From Candidatus Defluviicoccus seviourii (GTDB taxonomy: Bacteria; Pseudomonadota; Alphaproteobacteria; Rhodospirillales; Defluviicoccaceae): a DNA stretch of 64,000 nucleotides. Below, in pieces: positions 42,676 to 53,142 of the stretch. The translations under genes and the position numbers were made by a program. The notes under the pieces are model-generated. The model was not told the origin of the DNA. It saw only the letters and a list, made by a program, of their open reading frames with translations, and ran no database searches. Location: contig UXAT02000005.1 of NCBI GenBank assembly GCA_900609035.2, forward strand, positions 43,761-107,760. Reading direction: 5' to 3'. The stretch's first letter is position 1. Each line of letters starts with the position of its first letter.

Positions 42676-44778
42676 TCAGTGGGCCAACATCGCCAGCAGC
42701 AGCAGGGCGACGATATTGGTGATCTTGATCATCGGGTTGACGGCTGGGCCGGCGGTGTCCTTGTAGGGATCGCCGACGGTATCGCCGGTCACGGCAGCCT
42801 TGTGGGCGTCCGAGCCCTTGCCGCCGTAGTGACCATCCTCGATGTACTTCTTGGCATTATCCCAGGCGCCGCCGCCCGCCGTCATCGAGATGGCGACGAA
42901 CAGCCCCGTGACGATGACGCCCAGCAACATGGCGCCGACGGCCGCGAACGCCGCCGACTTGCCGGCAATGACAAGAATGACGACGTACAGGACCAGCGGC
43001 GACAGCACCGGCAGCAGCGACGGGATCATCATCTCCTTGATCGCAGCCCGGGTCAGCATGTCGACACAGCGGCCGTACTCTGGCTTGGCCGTGCCTTCCA
43101 TGATGCCCTTGATCTCCTTGAACTGCCGCCGGACTTCGACGACCACGGAGCCGGCTGCCCGGCCGACCGCCATCATCCCCATTGCGCCGAACAGGTACGG
43201 CAACAAGCCGCCGACGAACAAGCCGACAACGACAAATGGGTTTGACAGCGAGAAGTCGATGACGACGCCAGCGAAGTAGGGATAGTCTGCGGGTCGCGCG
43301 CTGAAGAAGGCGATGTCCTGGGTGTAGGCTGCGAACAGCACCAGCGCACCGAGGCCGGCAGAACCGATGGCGTAGCCCTTGGTCACCGCCTTGGTGGTGT
43401 TGCCGACCGCGTCCAGTGCATCGGTCGTCTTGCGGACGTCGGCCGGGAGATCGGCCATCTCCGCGATGCCGCCGGCGTTATCCGTCACCGGTCCGTAGGC
43501 ATCGAGCGCCACCACCATGCCGGCCAGTGCCAGCATCGAGCTCACGGCGATCGCGATCCCGAACAGGCCCGCCAACAAGTAGGTGGCGATAATCGCGCCG
43601 CAAATGATCAGCGCCGGGATCGCCGTCGCTTCCATCGAGATGGCGAGGCCCTGGATGATGTTGGTCGCATGCCCCGTCTGACAGGAGGAAGCGATCGCGC
43701 GAACCGGGCGAAACTCGGTGCTGGTGTAGTACTCGGTGATCCAGACCAGAAGGCCGGTCGTGATCAGCCCGATCAGGCCGCAGAAAAACAGAGACCAGCC
43801 ATTGAAGACATGGCCGCCGACGGTGAGCTGAGTTCCCATGCCAACCGTTATCGCCGTGATCGGCAACAACAGAACGGCGGAGATCACTGCACTGGCGATG
43901 AAACCGCGATAAAGCGCGCCCATGATATTCTGGCTCGCCGGCAGCTTGACGAGGAACGTGCCCGCCACGCAAGCGATGATGCAAGCGCCGCCAATGGCGA
44001 GCGGGTAGATCATCAGGTTAGAGAGCGACGACGAGTCATGGAAGAAGATCGACGCCAGCACCATCGTCGCAACGACGGTCACGACGTAGGTCTCGAACAG
44101 GTCCGCCGCCATGCCGGCACAGTCACCGACGTTGTCGCCGACGTTGTCTGCGATCACCGCCGGATTGCGCGGGTCATCCTCCGGGATCCCCGCCTCAACC
44201 TTGCCGACCAGGTCGGCACCGACATCGGCGCCCTTGGTGAAGATGCCGCCGCCAAGCCGGGCGAAGATCGAAATCAGCGAGGCACCGAAGCCCAGTGCGA
44301 CGAGAGGATCGATCAGGTCACGGCCAGTCGCACCGAGGCCGAGCAGGATCGCGTAATAGACCGCGACCGCGAGCAGAGCCAAGCCCGCGACCAGCATGCC
44401 CGTGACCGCCCCGGCCTTGAACGCAAGCCCGAGCCCCTGGGCGAGGCCGCCCTGTGCTGCATCGGCGACGCGAACGTTGGCGCGGACCGAGATGTTCATG
44501 CCGATGTAGCCGGCCGCACCGGAAAGGACGGCCCCGAGGACAAAGCCGAGGGCCACTTTCCAGCCGAGAACGATGAACAGAATGACAGCCACAACGATAC
44601 CGGCGATGCCGATCGTCGTGTACTGACGGTTGAGATAGGCTGCCGCCCCCTCCTGCACGGCACCCGAGATTTCCTGCATCCTGGGAGTACCGGCTCCGGC
44701 GGACAGCACGGACCGGCTGGCATAGATGCCGTAGGCCAAAGCCAACAGCCCACATGCGATGACAAAAGTGTGTATCAT
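42676..44778 (-). CDS. hppA: Membrane H+-translocating pyrophosphatase, K+-independent type
   Basis: This is a 700-residue integral membrane pump with about 16 helices that couples PPi hydrolysis (or synthesis) to proton transport. The catalytic segment [20 protein letters not shown] (about 187-206) and the following [18 protein letters not shown] are intact. The position that distinguishes K+-dependent enzymes reads [15 protein letters not shown], with Lys, as in K+-independent H+-pumps. The ATG at 44778 follows AAGGGGC; upstream residues are unrelated. In purple bacteria this enzyme uses photosynthetic PPi turnover, and elsewhere it conserves energy under stress. It lies downstream of thiL, 203 bp apart. 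Confidence 0.96.
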   Translation of the reverse strand: MIHTFVIACGLLALAYGIYASRSVLSAGAGTPRMQEISGAVQEGAAAYLNRQYTTIGIAGIVVAVILFIVLGWKVALGFVLGAVLSGAAGYIGMNISVRANVRVADAAQGGLAQGLGLAFKAGAVTGMLVAGLALLAVAVYYAILLGLGATGRDLIDPLVALGFGASLISIFARLGGGIFTKGADVGADLVGKVEAGIPEDDPRNPAVIADNVGDNVGDCAGMAADLFETYVVTVVATMVLASIFFHDSSSLSNLMIYPLAIGGACIIACVAGTFLVKLPASQNIMGALYRGFIASAVISAVLLLPITAITVGMGTQLTVGGHVFNGWSLFFCGLIGLITTGLLVWITEYYTSTEFRPVRAIASSCQTGHATNIIQGLAISMEATAIPALIICGAIIATYLLAGLFGIAIAVSSMLALAGMVVALDAYGPVTDNAGGIAEMADLPADVRKTTDALDAVGNTTKAVTKGYAIGSAGLGALVLFAAYTQDIAFFSARPADYPYFAGVVIDFSLSNPFVVVGLFVGGLLPYLFGAMGMMAVGRAAGSVVVEVRRQFKEIKGIMEGTAKPEYGRCVDMLTRAAIKEMMIPSLLPVLSPLVLYVVILVIAGKSAAFAAVGAMLLGVIVTGLFVAISMTAGGGAWDNAKKYIEDGHYGGKGSDAHKAAVTGDTVGDPYKDTAGPAVNPMIKITNIVALLLLAMLAH

Positions 44779-44981
44779 CCGGATTGCCCCTTGGTTGTTC
44801 GACGCAGCTGCGGTGCGATCCGACTCCTCCTCGCAGAGCGTCTGGTCGGCTATCCACCGAGAAAGCCACCTGAAAAAAATGACAGATGCCGCCGAATAAC
44901 GCAACCTTCAGCGTTGCGCTGCAGCAATGCGTTTTGCGGGTATGAAGCGGCGGTGGAAGGGCCGGATAATCCCGGCGCGTT

Positions 44982-45989
44982 CTATGTAAAGTGGCAGTAG
45001 CCGCCGGAGCCGACAACCACAAGGTCTCGCCCCGAGGGATCCGTGACCCGTACCGAATGCGCGCCCTGGGTGATATGGGTTCCGGCAATCTTCCCGATCG
45101 CGGTGAGAGGCACGCCGGTCGCGGCGGCCAGCCGGGCGACATCGCCAGCACGCTCCGGCGCCGCGGTGAACACCAGTTCGTAGTCGTCACCGCCACGCAG
45201 CAGATCCATGAACACGTCCGGCTCGCGCCTGAGTGCTGTCGAGGCCGGTGCGGACAGCGGAATGCGCTGCGATTCGATCGTTGCACAGACGCCAGAGGCT
45301 TGGCAGATATGGCCGAGATCGGCAATCAAGCCATCGGAAACGTCGGCTGCTGCGTGCGCCAGACCGCGCAGGCCGTGTCCGACGCCGAGGCGCGGGGTGG
45401 GCCGCTGGTAGCGCTCGATCAGAAGCGTGGCATCCGTTGCGGAAGCGCCCGCGAGCCTTCCCTGCAGCAGCATCAGCCCGAGCGTGGCATCGCCGATGCT
45501 GCCGGATACGTACACATCATCGCCCACTTGCGCCCCTGCCCGGCGCACGGCCTGGCCATGCGCAACCGTGCCGAGGGCGGTTACCGTGAGCGTCAGCGGC
45601 CCCGGCGTGCCGATGGTATCACCGCCGACCAGATCGACGCCGGCTTGCGCCTGCGCTGCTCTCAGGCCGGCAACGAAACCACCAAGCCAAGCCTCGCGCC
45701 GGTCCGTTGTCCACGCCTGGGGCAGGGCGAGCGACAACAGGTAGCCGCGGGGTTGGGCGGCCATGGCGGCCAAGTCCGAAAGATTGACCGCCAGCAGCTT
45801 GACGCCGACGCTCTCTGGCGGATCCTCGGCGCGGAAGTGCACGCCTTCGACCAAGGTGTCGATCGTCGCCACCAACGCCTGATCGGAACCAAGCGCCAGA
45901 ACCGCAGCATCGTCGGTCAGGCCGAACGCACCGGCCTCAGCCGCTGCCAGCGGCGCAAAGAAGTGGGCGATGAGGGCGAACTCGTCCAC
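44982..45989 (-). CDS. thiL: Thiamine-monophosphate kinase
   Basis: This 335-residue enzyme phosphorylates thiamine monophosphate to the diphosphate cofactor, the last step of thiamine synthesis. Landmarks are LTDDAAVLAL (about 24-33), VEGVHFR, KLLAVNLSDLAAMAA, LVGGDT, AADVSDGLIADLGHI and GGDDYELVFTA. The GTG start lies 2 bp after the nusB stop. It is the last gene of the rpiB-to-thiL operon. The end of the pathway that begins with ThiSG at 11.2 kb is thus encoded in the same window. Confidence 0.95.
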   Translation of the reverse strand: MDEFALIAHFFAPLAAAEAGAFGLTDDAAVLALGSDQALVATIDTLVEGVHFRAEDPPESVGVKLLAVNLSDLAAMAAQPRGYLLSLALPQAWTTDRREAWLGGFVAGLRAAQAQAGVDLVGGDTIGTPGPLTLTVTALGTVAHGQAVRRAGAQVGDDVYVSGSIGDATLGLMLLQGRLAGASATDATLLIERYQRPTPRLGVGHGLRGLAHAAADVSDGLIADLGHICQASGVCATIESQRIPLSAPASTALRREPDVFMDLLRGGDDYELVFTAAPERAGDVARLAAATGVPLTAIGKIAGTHITQGAHSVRVTDPSGRDLVVVGSGGYCHFT

Positions 45990-45991
45990 CC

Positions 45992-46480
45992 TCAGGCCCC
46001 GTTGACGGCCTTCGAAGGCGGCTCGTCGTCTGGTCGCCGCGCCGCAGCCAGACGATCGAGCACGGCGTTCACCAGCGGCGGCTCTCGCTCGGCGAAGAAG
46101 GCATGGGCGAGATCGAGGTATTCGTTGATGATCACCTTCAAGGGAATGTCGGGCCGCAGCAGGAGTTCGTAGGCGCCGGCGCGCAGGATCGCCCGCAAGA
46201 GCACTTCGAGCCGGTCGAGCACCAAATCGCCACTGAGCGCGGTGGCAAGATGCCGATCGAGCAATTCGAGATTTTCCGCGACACCGCTGACGAGCCGGCT
46301 GACGGTCGAAGGATCCGGAGCCGGGAGTCCGCCTTTCTCGCCGGCCGGCTGGGCTCGCTCCGCCTGCAGAACATCGCGGATCACGATTTCCGGCGCCGCG
46401 CCGGTCAAATCCATCTGGTAGAGCGCCTGAACCGCCGCGAGCCTGGCCGCAGTCCGCCGGCGGCCGGCTGGAGGTGGCAT
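45992..46480 (-). CDS. nusB: Transcription antitermination factor NusB
   Basis: This is a 162-residue all-helical protein that binds boxA RNA with NusE (S10) to keep rRNA transcription going. Characteristic are the N-terminal RRTAARLAAVQALYQMDLTG (about 8-27), DRLEVLLRAILRAGAYELL and VIINEYLDLAHAFF. The ATG at 46480 is preceded by GAAGGAT; longer upstream frames read into ribH. It sits 11 bp after ribH, an ancient and widely conserved pairing. Confidence 0.94.
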   Translation of the reverse strand: MPPPAGRRRTAARLAAVQALYQMDLTGAAPEIVIRDVLQAERAQPAGEKGGLPAPDPSTVSRLVSGVAENLELLDRHLATALSGDLVLDRLEVLLRAILRAGAYELLLRPDIPLKVIINEYLDLAHAFFAEREPPLVNAVLDRLAAARRPDDEPPSKAVNGA

Positions 46481-46491
46481 TCGTTTATCCT

Positions 46492-46950
46492 TCAAGCGGA
46501 TCCGCGCAACTGGCGTTGCAGCGCCATCATGCGCACGCATGCGTTTGCCGCGTCCGCACCCTTGTTCTTCTGCGCGACGGCCGCGCGTACCCACGCCTGT
46601 TCGTAGGATTGGCAGGTCAGTACGCCAAAGCCGAGGGCGATCTCGTGCTGCACGCTCAGGTCCATCAGCCCGCGGCACGCCTCGCGGCAGATGTGCTCGT
46701 AATGGTCCGTCTCGCCTTTAATGACGCATCCAAGCGCGATGAAGCCCGCGAACCGCGGCGCCTGCGCTCGGCTTGCGCCTGTGACGGCATACCGGATCGC
46801 TGCCGGCAACTCGAAGCACCCCGGCACCGCTTCGCGCACCCACGCGACGCCGGCTGCATCCAGCACAGCGATGGCGCCGGCAGCCATTTGGTCGGCAATC
46901 TCCGGGTAGAATCGCGCTTCGACGATCAGGATAGTGGGCGAGGTGCTCAT
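46492..46950 (-). CDS. ribH: 6,7-dimethyl-8-ribityllumazine synthase
   Basis: This 152-residue enzyme condenses the ribityl-diaminouracil product of RibD with dihydroxybutanone phosphate from RibB to give lumazine. Motifs include ILIVEARFYPEIADQM, VPGCFELPAAIRYA (about 43-56), the catalytic-loop segment LGCVIKGETDHYEHIC (His about 88) and FGVLTCQSYEQA. Members assemble as pentamers or 60-mer capsids. It lies 3 bp after ribBX and before nusB in the riboflavin operon. Confidence 0.95.
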   Translation of the reverse strand: MSTSPTILIVEARFYPEIADQMAAGAIAVLDAAGVAWVREAVPGCFELPAAIRYAVTGASRAQAPRFAGFIALGCVIKGETDHYEHICREACRGLMDLSVQHEIALGFGVLTCQSYEQAWVRAAVAQKNKGADAANACVRMMALQRQLRGSA

Positions 46951-46953
46951 GCG

Positions 46954-48093
46954 TCAGTCGATTGAACGGCGGCCGGCAATGGCCAAACCGTAACCTTCCA
47001 GACCGATGATGGTCCGCTGGCTGTTGGACAGAAGTGTCATTTCCTTGACACCGAGATCTAACAGGATCTGCGCACCGACACCATAGTCGCGCAGCTGCGG
47101 TGTGCCGTCGTCGTTCCCTTCAACGCGGGCGCGAACTCGCTCCGAGAGGCTGGATCGGTGCGGCTCGCGGATCAGGACGATGACGCCCCGGCCCTCGGCA
47201 GCGATGATCTGCATCGCCTTTTGCAGTTCGCCGGCCTTGCCTTCGTGCGTATCACCGAGGACATCGTCGAGGATGTTCAGCGCGTGCATGCGCACGAGCA
47301 CGGGGCCGTCGCGGCTGATGTCACCTTTGACGAGCGCAAGATGCTCGGCATAGGCGACCCGGTTGACGTAAATGAACAGCTCGAATGCCCCGCCATTCGA
47401 GCTCATGAACGGCGTGTGCAAGATCCGGTCGATGATCCGGTCGTGGCGCAGGCGGTAGGCGATCAGATCGGCGATCGTTGCGATCCTCAAGCGGTGCCGT
47501 TCGGCGAAGCGCAAGAGGTCCGGCGTGCGCGCCATGGTGCCATCGTCGTTCATAATCTCGCAGATGACGCCTGACGGATTGAGGCCGGCAAGCCGGGCGA
47601 TGTCGACCGCGGCTTCGGTGTGTCCGGTACGCACGAGAACGCCGCCGTCGCGTGCTTCCAGTGGAAAGACATGACCGGGTGAGACGATGTCGCCCGGGCC
47701 TTTGGCCGGATCGATCGCCACCATGATGGTGCGGGCGCGGTCCGAGGCCGAAATCCCGGTGGTGACCCCCTCGCGCGCTTCAATTGAAACGGTAAACGCC
47801 GTTTCGTGCCGGGATTCGTGCCGGCGCGGCATCAGCGGCAGCTTGAGGTGACTGACGCGCTCGCGGCTGAGTGCCAAGCAGATCAGCCCGCGGCCATAAC
47901 GGGCCATGAAGTTGATCGCTTCCGGCGTGCACATGTGCCCCGGAATGACGAGATCGCCCTCGTTCTCGCGGTTCTCGTCATCGACGAGGATGAACATGCG
48001 GCCGTTGCGTGCATCTTCGATGATCGCTTCGATCGCCGAGAACTGCTCCGAGCGCGTCACCGTTGCCCCACTGGCGGATCCTTCGGGTGTCAT
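46954..48093 (-). CDS. ribB: RibBX: dihydroxybutanone phosphate synthase with inactive GCHII-like domain
   Basis: This is a 379-residue two-domain protein. The N-terminal RibB domain (about 15-210) has the acidic [15 protein letters not shown] and the [25 protein letters not shown] and GLICLALS landmarks, so 3,4-dihydroxy-2-butanone 4-phosphate synthesis is expected. The C-terminal half resembles GTP cyclohydrolase II but lacks its three zinc cysteines: the expected Cys-rich stretch reads [17 protein letters not shown]. It is therefore of the RibBX type known from other proteobacteria and needs a separate RibA for GTP cyclohydrolase activity. It overlaps ribE by 4 bp. Confidence 0.9.
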   Translation of the reverse strand: MTPEGSASGATVTRSEQFSAIEAIIEDARNGRMFILVDDENRENEGDLVIPGHMCTPEAINFMARYGRGLICLALSRERVSHLKLPLMPRRHESRHETAFTVSIEAREGVTTGISASDRARTIMVAIDPAKGPGDIVSPGHVFPLEARDGGVLVRTGHTEAAVDIARLAGLNPSGVICEIMNDDGTMARTPDLLRFAERHRLRIATIADLIAYRLRHDRIIDRILHTPFMSSNGGAFELFIYVNRVAYAEHLALVKGDISRDGPVLVRMHALNILDDVLGDTHEGKAGELQKAMQIIAAEGRGVIVLIREPHRSSLSERVRARVEGNDDGTPQLRDYGVGAQILLDLGVKEMTLLSNSQRTIIGLEGYGLAIAGRRSID

Positions 48094-48677
48094 GGCTTCT
48101 CAAAAAGGCGCGCAACATACCGTGCGAGCATGTCGATTTCCAGGTTGACGCGATCCCCCGGCCGCGCTTGGCCGAAGGTCGTGGCCGTGAGCGTATGGGG
48201 AATGAGATTGACGCCAAAGCGCGTACCTTCGACCTCATTAATAGTGAGCGAAACGCCGTCAAGCGCGACCGAGCCTTTCGGCGCGAAATAGCGCGCCAAT
48301 CCCGCCGGGGCTTCAAAGACGATCCTTCGCGACTCACCCTCCGGCGTGATGGCGTGGACAGTCGCAACCGCATCGACATGGCCGAACACGAAATGGCCGC
48401 CGAGTTCGTCGCCGACGCGGAGCGCGCGCTCGAGGTTGACGCGCTGGCCGACACGCCAGTCGCCGAGGGTGGTGCAGGCGAGCGTTTCCGCCGAAGCCGA
48501 GACCGTAAACGCATCCGCCGCGACCGCAATCACCGTCAGGCAGACGCCGGAGCAGGCGATCGAAGCGCCAAGCGCGATCGACGCAGGATCGTAAGCGGTG
48601 GCGATGGTCAGCCGCAGATCACCCGGCCGCTCCAGCGCCCGCACCGTGCCGATGTCACTCACAATTCCGGTAAACAC
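48090..48677 (-). CDS. ribE: Riboflavin synthase alpha chain
   Basis: This 195-residue enzyme dismutates two lumazine molecules into riboflavin. It consists of two similar barrels. The first starts [11 protein letters not shown], with SIACSGVCLTV; the second carries FGHVDAVATV and SVALDGVSLTINE. The GTG start at 48677 lies inside ribD, overlapping it by 19 bp, and its stop overlaps ribBX by 4 bp. The coupled translation suggests fixed stoichiometry of the pathway enzymes. No FMN riboswitch was seen upstream of any rib gene here. Confidence 0.95.
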   Translation of the reverse strand: MFTGIVSDIGTVRALERPGDLRLTIATAYDPASIALGASIACSGVCLTVIAVAADAFTVSASAETLACTTLGDWRVGQRVNLERALRVGDELGGHFVFGHVDAVATVHAITPEGESRRIVFEAPAGLARYFAPKGSVALDGVSLTINEVEGTRFGVNLIPHTLTATTFGQARPGDRVNLEIDMLARYVARLFEKP

Positions 48678-49840
48678 GCTTTGTCCTCGTCACCTGAGCT
48701 GTCGAAGCAGCTGAAGCGGTCGCCTCCCACCGCCCGCGTTTCCCGTGGCAGCAAGCGCGGCGCGTCCGCAAGCCGCTCAATTCCGAACGGCGAAAGGCTG
48801 GCGCGGCCGTCACCGCCGATCAAGACCGGCGCGTGGAACCAAGCCACCTGGTCGATCAGACCGGCGGCAAGGAAGGCAGCCGCAATGGTCCCGCCGCCCT
48901 CGATCAGTACCCGCGTCAGGCCAAGCCCGGCAAGCGCCGCTGCCATGGCGTTCGGCGCCGGTCTGCCATCGCGGTCGCTTTCGACCTCGATCAGCCGCAC
49001 CCCCTTCTCTTCCAGAAGGCGGCGTTTGTCCAGGGCTGCGCGATCCGTCAGCATCACCCAGCACGGCTGTTCACGCGCCCGCTCGACGACCCGCGCCGCG
49101 GCCGGCAGGCGCAGCGTGCTATCGGCGATGATCGGGACCGGTGAGCGCCCAGCCATTCCCGGCAGCCGGCAGTCCAGCGCCGGATCGTCGGCAATCACCG
49201 TGTTGATGCCGACCAGGATGCCGTCGTGGCAGGCCCGCAGGCCATGGCCGGCGCGCCGTGCCGCTTCGCCAGTGATCCAGTGGCTGTCACCCGTCCGCGT
49301 CGCGATCCGGCCGTCGAGGCTGGTCGCCGCTTTGAGGGTGAACAACGGCCGGTTCGCTTCGACCTTCAACAAGAAGCCACGGTTCAGGCGCGCTGCCGCC
49401 GCTGCCAGCACGCCGGTCGTGACCGCGATGCCGGCCTCGCGCAGGCGCCGGATCCCCTGCCCGCAAACACGCGGGTCGGGATCCTCGATCGCGACGACGA
49501 CACGGGCGACAGCGGCCGCAATCAGGGCATCGGCGCATGGCGGCGTCACGCCAAAATGGGCGCACGGCTCCAGGCTCACGTACGCCGTCGCTCCCGCAGC
49601 GGCCGCGCCGGCCCGGCTGAGGGCAACCGTTTCGGCATGCGGCCTTCCGCCGGCCTGCGTCCACCCCCGGCCGACGATGACGCCCGCGCGGACCAGTACG
49701 CAGCCGACCGCAGGATTGGGCCAGACGGAGCCGAGTGCGCGCTGCGCCAGCCGCAGCGCCAGGGCCATGAAGCTCAGATCGTCGGCCGGATTGGCCGCGG
49801 CAGCTGGAGATGCGGCTTCAGGATGCGGAGCCTCGGTCAC
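48659..49840 (-). CDS. ribD: Bifunctional pyrimidine deaminase/reductase RibD
   Basis: This is a 393-residue enzyme for steps two and three of riboflavin synthesis. The deaminase domain (about 20-165) has zinc ligands in [11 protein letters not shown] and [13 protein letters not shown]. The reductase domain (about 170-390) has [28 protein letters not shown] (shown in part) and [21 protein letters not shown]. The GTG at 49840 is used because the deaminase domain begins soon after it and no in-frame ATG suits. It overlaps the end of nrdR by 23 bp and the start of ribE by 19 bp. Confidence 0.94.
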   Translation of the reverse strand: MTEAPHPEAASPAAAANPADDLSFMALALRLAQRALGSVWPNPAVGCVLVRAGVIVGRGWTQAGGRPHAETVALSRAGAAAAGATAYVSLEPCAHFGVTPPCADALIAAAVARVVVAIEDPDPRVCGQGIRRLREAGIAVTTGVLAAAAARLNRGFLLKVEANRPLFTLKAATSLDGRIATRTGDSHWITGEAARRAGHGLRACHDGILVGINTVIADDPALDCRLPGMAGRSPVPIIADSTLRLPAAARVVERAREQPCWVMLTDRAALDKRRLLEEKGVRLIEVESDRDGRPAPNAMAAALAGLGLTRVLIEGGGTIAAAFLAAGLIDQVAWFHAPVLIGGDGRASLSPFGIERLADAPRLLPRETRAVGGDRFSCFDSSGDEDKACLPEL

Positions 49841-50282
49841 CGAGGTTTTCCACAAACTGCTCGAAGTCCTTTGCCTCGCGGAAATTGCGGTAGACCGACG
49901 CGAACCGCACATACGCGACCTGGTCCAGCTGTGCCAGCTGTTCCATCGCCATCTCGCCGATGACCTTGGACGGAATCTCCGCCTCGCCCAGCGTCTCCAG
50001 CCGGCGCTGGATGCTGTTGACGATGCGTTCGATCCGCTCGTCGTCCACGGGCCGCTTGCGCAGCGCGATCTTGAGCGAGCGCGACAGCTTCTCGCGATCG
50101 AATGGCGCCTTGTCGCCGTTCTTCTTTACCACCGTCAGTTCGCGCAGATAGACCCGCTCGAAGGTTGTCCAGCGCGCACCGCAGGCCGGACAGTAGCGGC
50201 GACGGCGAATTGCCGCGTGGTCATCTGTTGGCCGGGAGTCCTTGACCTGGGTATCGTCGTGACCGCAGAAGGGGCAGCGCAT
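49818..50282 (-). CDS. nrdR: Transcriptional repressor NrdR
   Basis: This 154-residue regulator represses ribonucleotide reductase genes when dATP levels are high. A zinc ribbon ([10 protein letters not shown]...[15 protein letters not shown], with cysteines at about 3, 6, 31 and 34) is followed by an ATP-cone ([20 protein letters not shown], shown to 20). NrdR is often encoded between glyA and ribD in proteobacteria, as here. Its likely target in the window is nrdJ, which has two NrdR-box-like sequences upstream. It starts 70 bp after glyA. Confidence 0.96.
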   Translation of the reverse strand: MRCPFCGHDDTQVKDSRPTDDHAAIRRRRYCPACGARWTTFERVYLRELTVVKKNGDKAPFDREKLSRSLKIALRKRPVDDERIERIVNSIQRRLETLGEAEIPSKVIGEMAMEQLAQLDQVAYVRFASVYRNFREAKDFEQFVENLGDRGSAS

Positions 50283-50351
50283 CGCGTTTGTTTCCTCGCC
50301 ACTCGTTTAGTAGTGCCGCCTGGTCCCAGCTCTCCCCAACAGCTCGGCCAA

Positions 50352-51659
<1,308 letters not shown>

Positions 51660-51695
51660 GGGCAACTTGCTTTCTTGCTTGTTGAATTGCGGTGT

Positions 51696-52139
51696 TCACG
51701 TCGGCTTGGCGAGTTTGTCCACCCGCTGGCGGTGACGGCCGCCCTCAAACTCTGTTTCCAGGAAAACGCGCAGGCAGTCCCGCGCGACTTCGGCGCCGAT
51801 CATACGGCCGCCGAAGCAAATGACATTGGCGTCGTTGTGCTGGCGCGCCAGTCGCGCCCCCAGCGCATCGTGCACCAGCGCGGCGCGGATCTCGGCATAG
51901 CGGTTGGCGGCGATGCTGACGCCGATCCCGCTGCCGCAGATCAGCACCCCCCGTTTGGCACGACCCTCGCGCAGCGCATTGGCCAACGCAAAACCAATAT
52001 CGGGATAGTCAATCGGCTCGGTGCCGTTGGCGCCGAGATCGACCACGGGCCGGTTGATCGCTTCAAGCTCGTGCTTGAGCAGCATTTTCAGCTCGTAGCC
52101 GGCGTGATCGCTGGCGATAGCGATCGGCTCGTGTGTCAT
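51696..52139 (-). CDS. rpiB: Ribose 5-phosphate isomerase B
   Basis: This 147-residue enzyme interconverts ribose 5-phosphate and ribulose 5-phosphate. Visible are ASDHAGYELK (about 9-18), the catalytic cysteine in ILCGSGIG-type LICGSGIGVSIAANR (Cys about 68) and HNDANVICFGGR. The first gene recognised in the operon, it feeds the ribulose 5-phosphate used by RibB as well as nucleotide synthesis. A GTG at 52145 would add two residues. A hydrophobic short ORF ends 21 bp upstream of it (see region entry). Confidence 0.95.
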   Translation of the reverse strand: MTHEPIAIASDHAGYELKMLLKHELEAINRPVVDLGANGTEPIDYPDIGFALANALREGRAKRGVLICGSGIGVSIAANRYAEIRAALVHDALGARLARQHNDANVICFGGRMIGAEVARDCLRVFLETEFEGGRHRQRVDKLAKPT

Positions 52140-52575
52140 GGTCACCCGCGCTGGGTCTCTTGCTGGCTAATTCCGGTCGCGCTCGCCACCGGTCGGTGGT
52201 GCGGTCGTCCGTTTGCCGGCGTGCCGTGTACCACATCTCGCCATCCTTGGCCAGAGCGGCACAAAAAGTCGGGCGAACGATCGGTTCCAAGGAATGGCCA
52301 GCAGGATCGCGATCACGGCCACGAAGGCCGCGCGCCGGTGACAGGTGCCGCGCGGTCTTGGGGCGCCGCCCCGGCTTCCTGCATTCACTTCCAACAACTG
52401 TGCCTCGATCACTCTCGGCTGATGAGGCCGGGAAGGGCTTAAGTCTTCTGTTGATGCGTCCAAGGCACACTCAAAGGAAGACCGCTGCTTATATTTTTTT
52501 TCCATTGACATGGCGTTCCAGCAGGGTGTTTAAGAACCGCGCTTTGCATTCAACGTATTTCCGGACGAGAACTCG
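52140..52575. other. Divergent intergenic region between rpiB and mucR
   Basis: No firmly supported gene lies in these 436 bases. A minus-strand frame ending at 52167 encodes one hydrophobic segment (FVAVIAILLAIPWNRSF) just upstream of rpiB. Its only ATG (52511) reads through unconvincing sequence, so it is not called. The right end is A/T-rich (TATATTTTTTTT near 52490-52500) and probably holds the mucR promoter. Confidence 0.4.
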
Positions 52576-52995
52576 ATGACCGAGAGAGCGAACGAAAAAG
52601 TATCCCGTGATGATGTGCTCAGGATGGCCGTGGACGTCGTTGCCGCTTATGTCGGCAACAACCAGGTTTCGACTGGGCAGCTTCCGGATATCATCAACAG
52701 CGTTTATACTTCGCTTCTGACTCTGGACCTCCCACCTGAAGAGGTTCCGATCGAGGCACCGAAGCCAGCGGTCAACGTGCGCAAGTCCGTGACGCCCGAA
52801 TACATCGTTTGTCTTGAGGACGGCAAGAAGCTGAAGATGCTGAAGCGCCACCTGCGGACGACCTACAACATGTCGCCTGAGGAGTACCGCGCGAAGTGGA
52901 ATTTGCCGCCGGACTATCCGATGGTGGCCCCGAATTACGCCCGGCAGCGCTCGGATTTCGCCAAGAAGATCGGCCTCGGTCGCAAGGCCGGCTAG
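52576..52995 (+). CDS. MucR/Ros-family transcriptional regulator
   Basis: This is a 139-residue regulator of the alphaproteobacterial MucR/Ros family, which acts as an H-NS-like silencer or repressor. The N-terminal oligomerisation helix (DVLRMAVDVVAAYVGNNQVS, about 13-32) is followed by the DNA-binding core YIVCLEDGKKLKMLKRHLRT (about 76-95) and YNMSPEEYRAKWNLPPDYPMVAPNYA. The zinc finger is degenerate: the second ligand is Asp (CLED) and the last His appears lost (RHLRTTYN), as in some known MucR homologues that fold without zinc. A strong terminator follows. Targets are unknown. Confidence 0.92.
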   Translation: MTERANEKVSRDDVLRMAVDVVAAYVGNNQVSTGQLPDIINSVYTSLLTLDLPPEEVPIEAPKPAVNVRKSVTPEYIVCLEDGKKLKMLKRHLRTTYNMSPEEYRAKWNLPPDYPMVAPNYARQRSDFAKKIGLGRKAG

Positions 52996-53059
52996 GGCGC
53001 AGCGGGTTAACCGCTGCAGCTCGCGGCCTCAGCGGCGCAGCTGCCTTACCCGAAAACGA

Positions 53060-53101
53060 AACAACCCGGCAAGATGTCCATCTTGCCGGGTTGTTGTTTT
53101 T
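53060..53101 (+). terminator. Strong, probably bidirectional terminator between mucR and livJ-like gene
   Basis: The arms 53060-53074 and 53081-53095 form a perfect 15-bp stem (AACAACCCGGCAAGA with its complement) around a 6-base loop, followed by GTTTTT on the plus strand. On the minus strand it is followed by a weaker T-rich tract (TTTCGTTTT), so it can stop the Liv operon transcript too. Confidence 0.93.
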
Positions 53102-53142
53102 GTCACGCACTGCCAACCGGCGCCGCAAGGCGCCCGAGGGTA

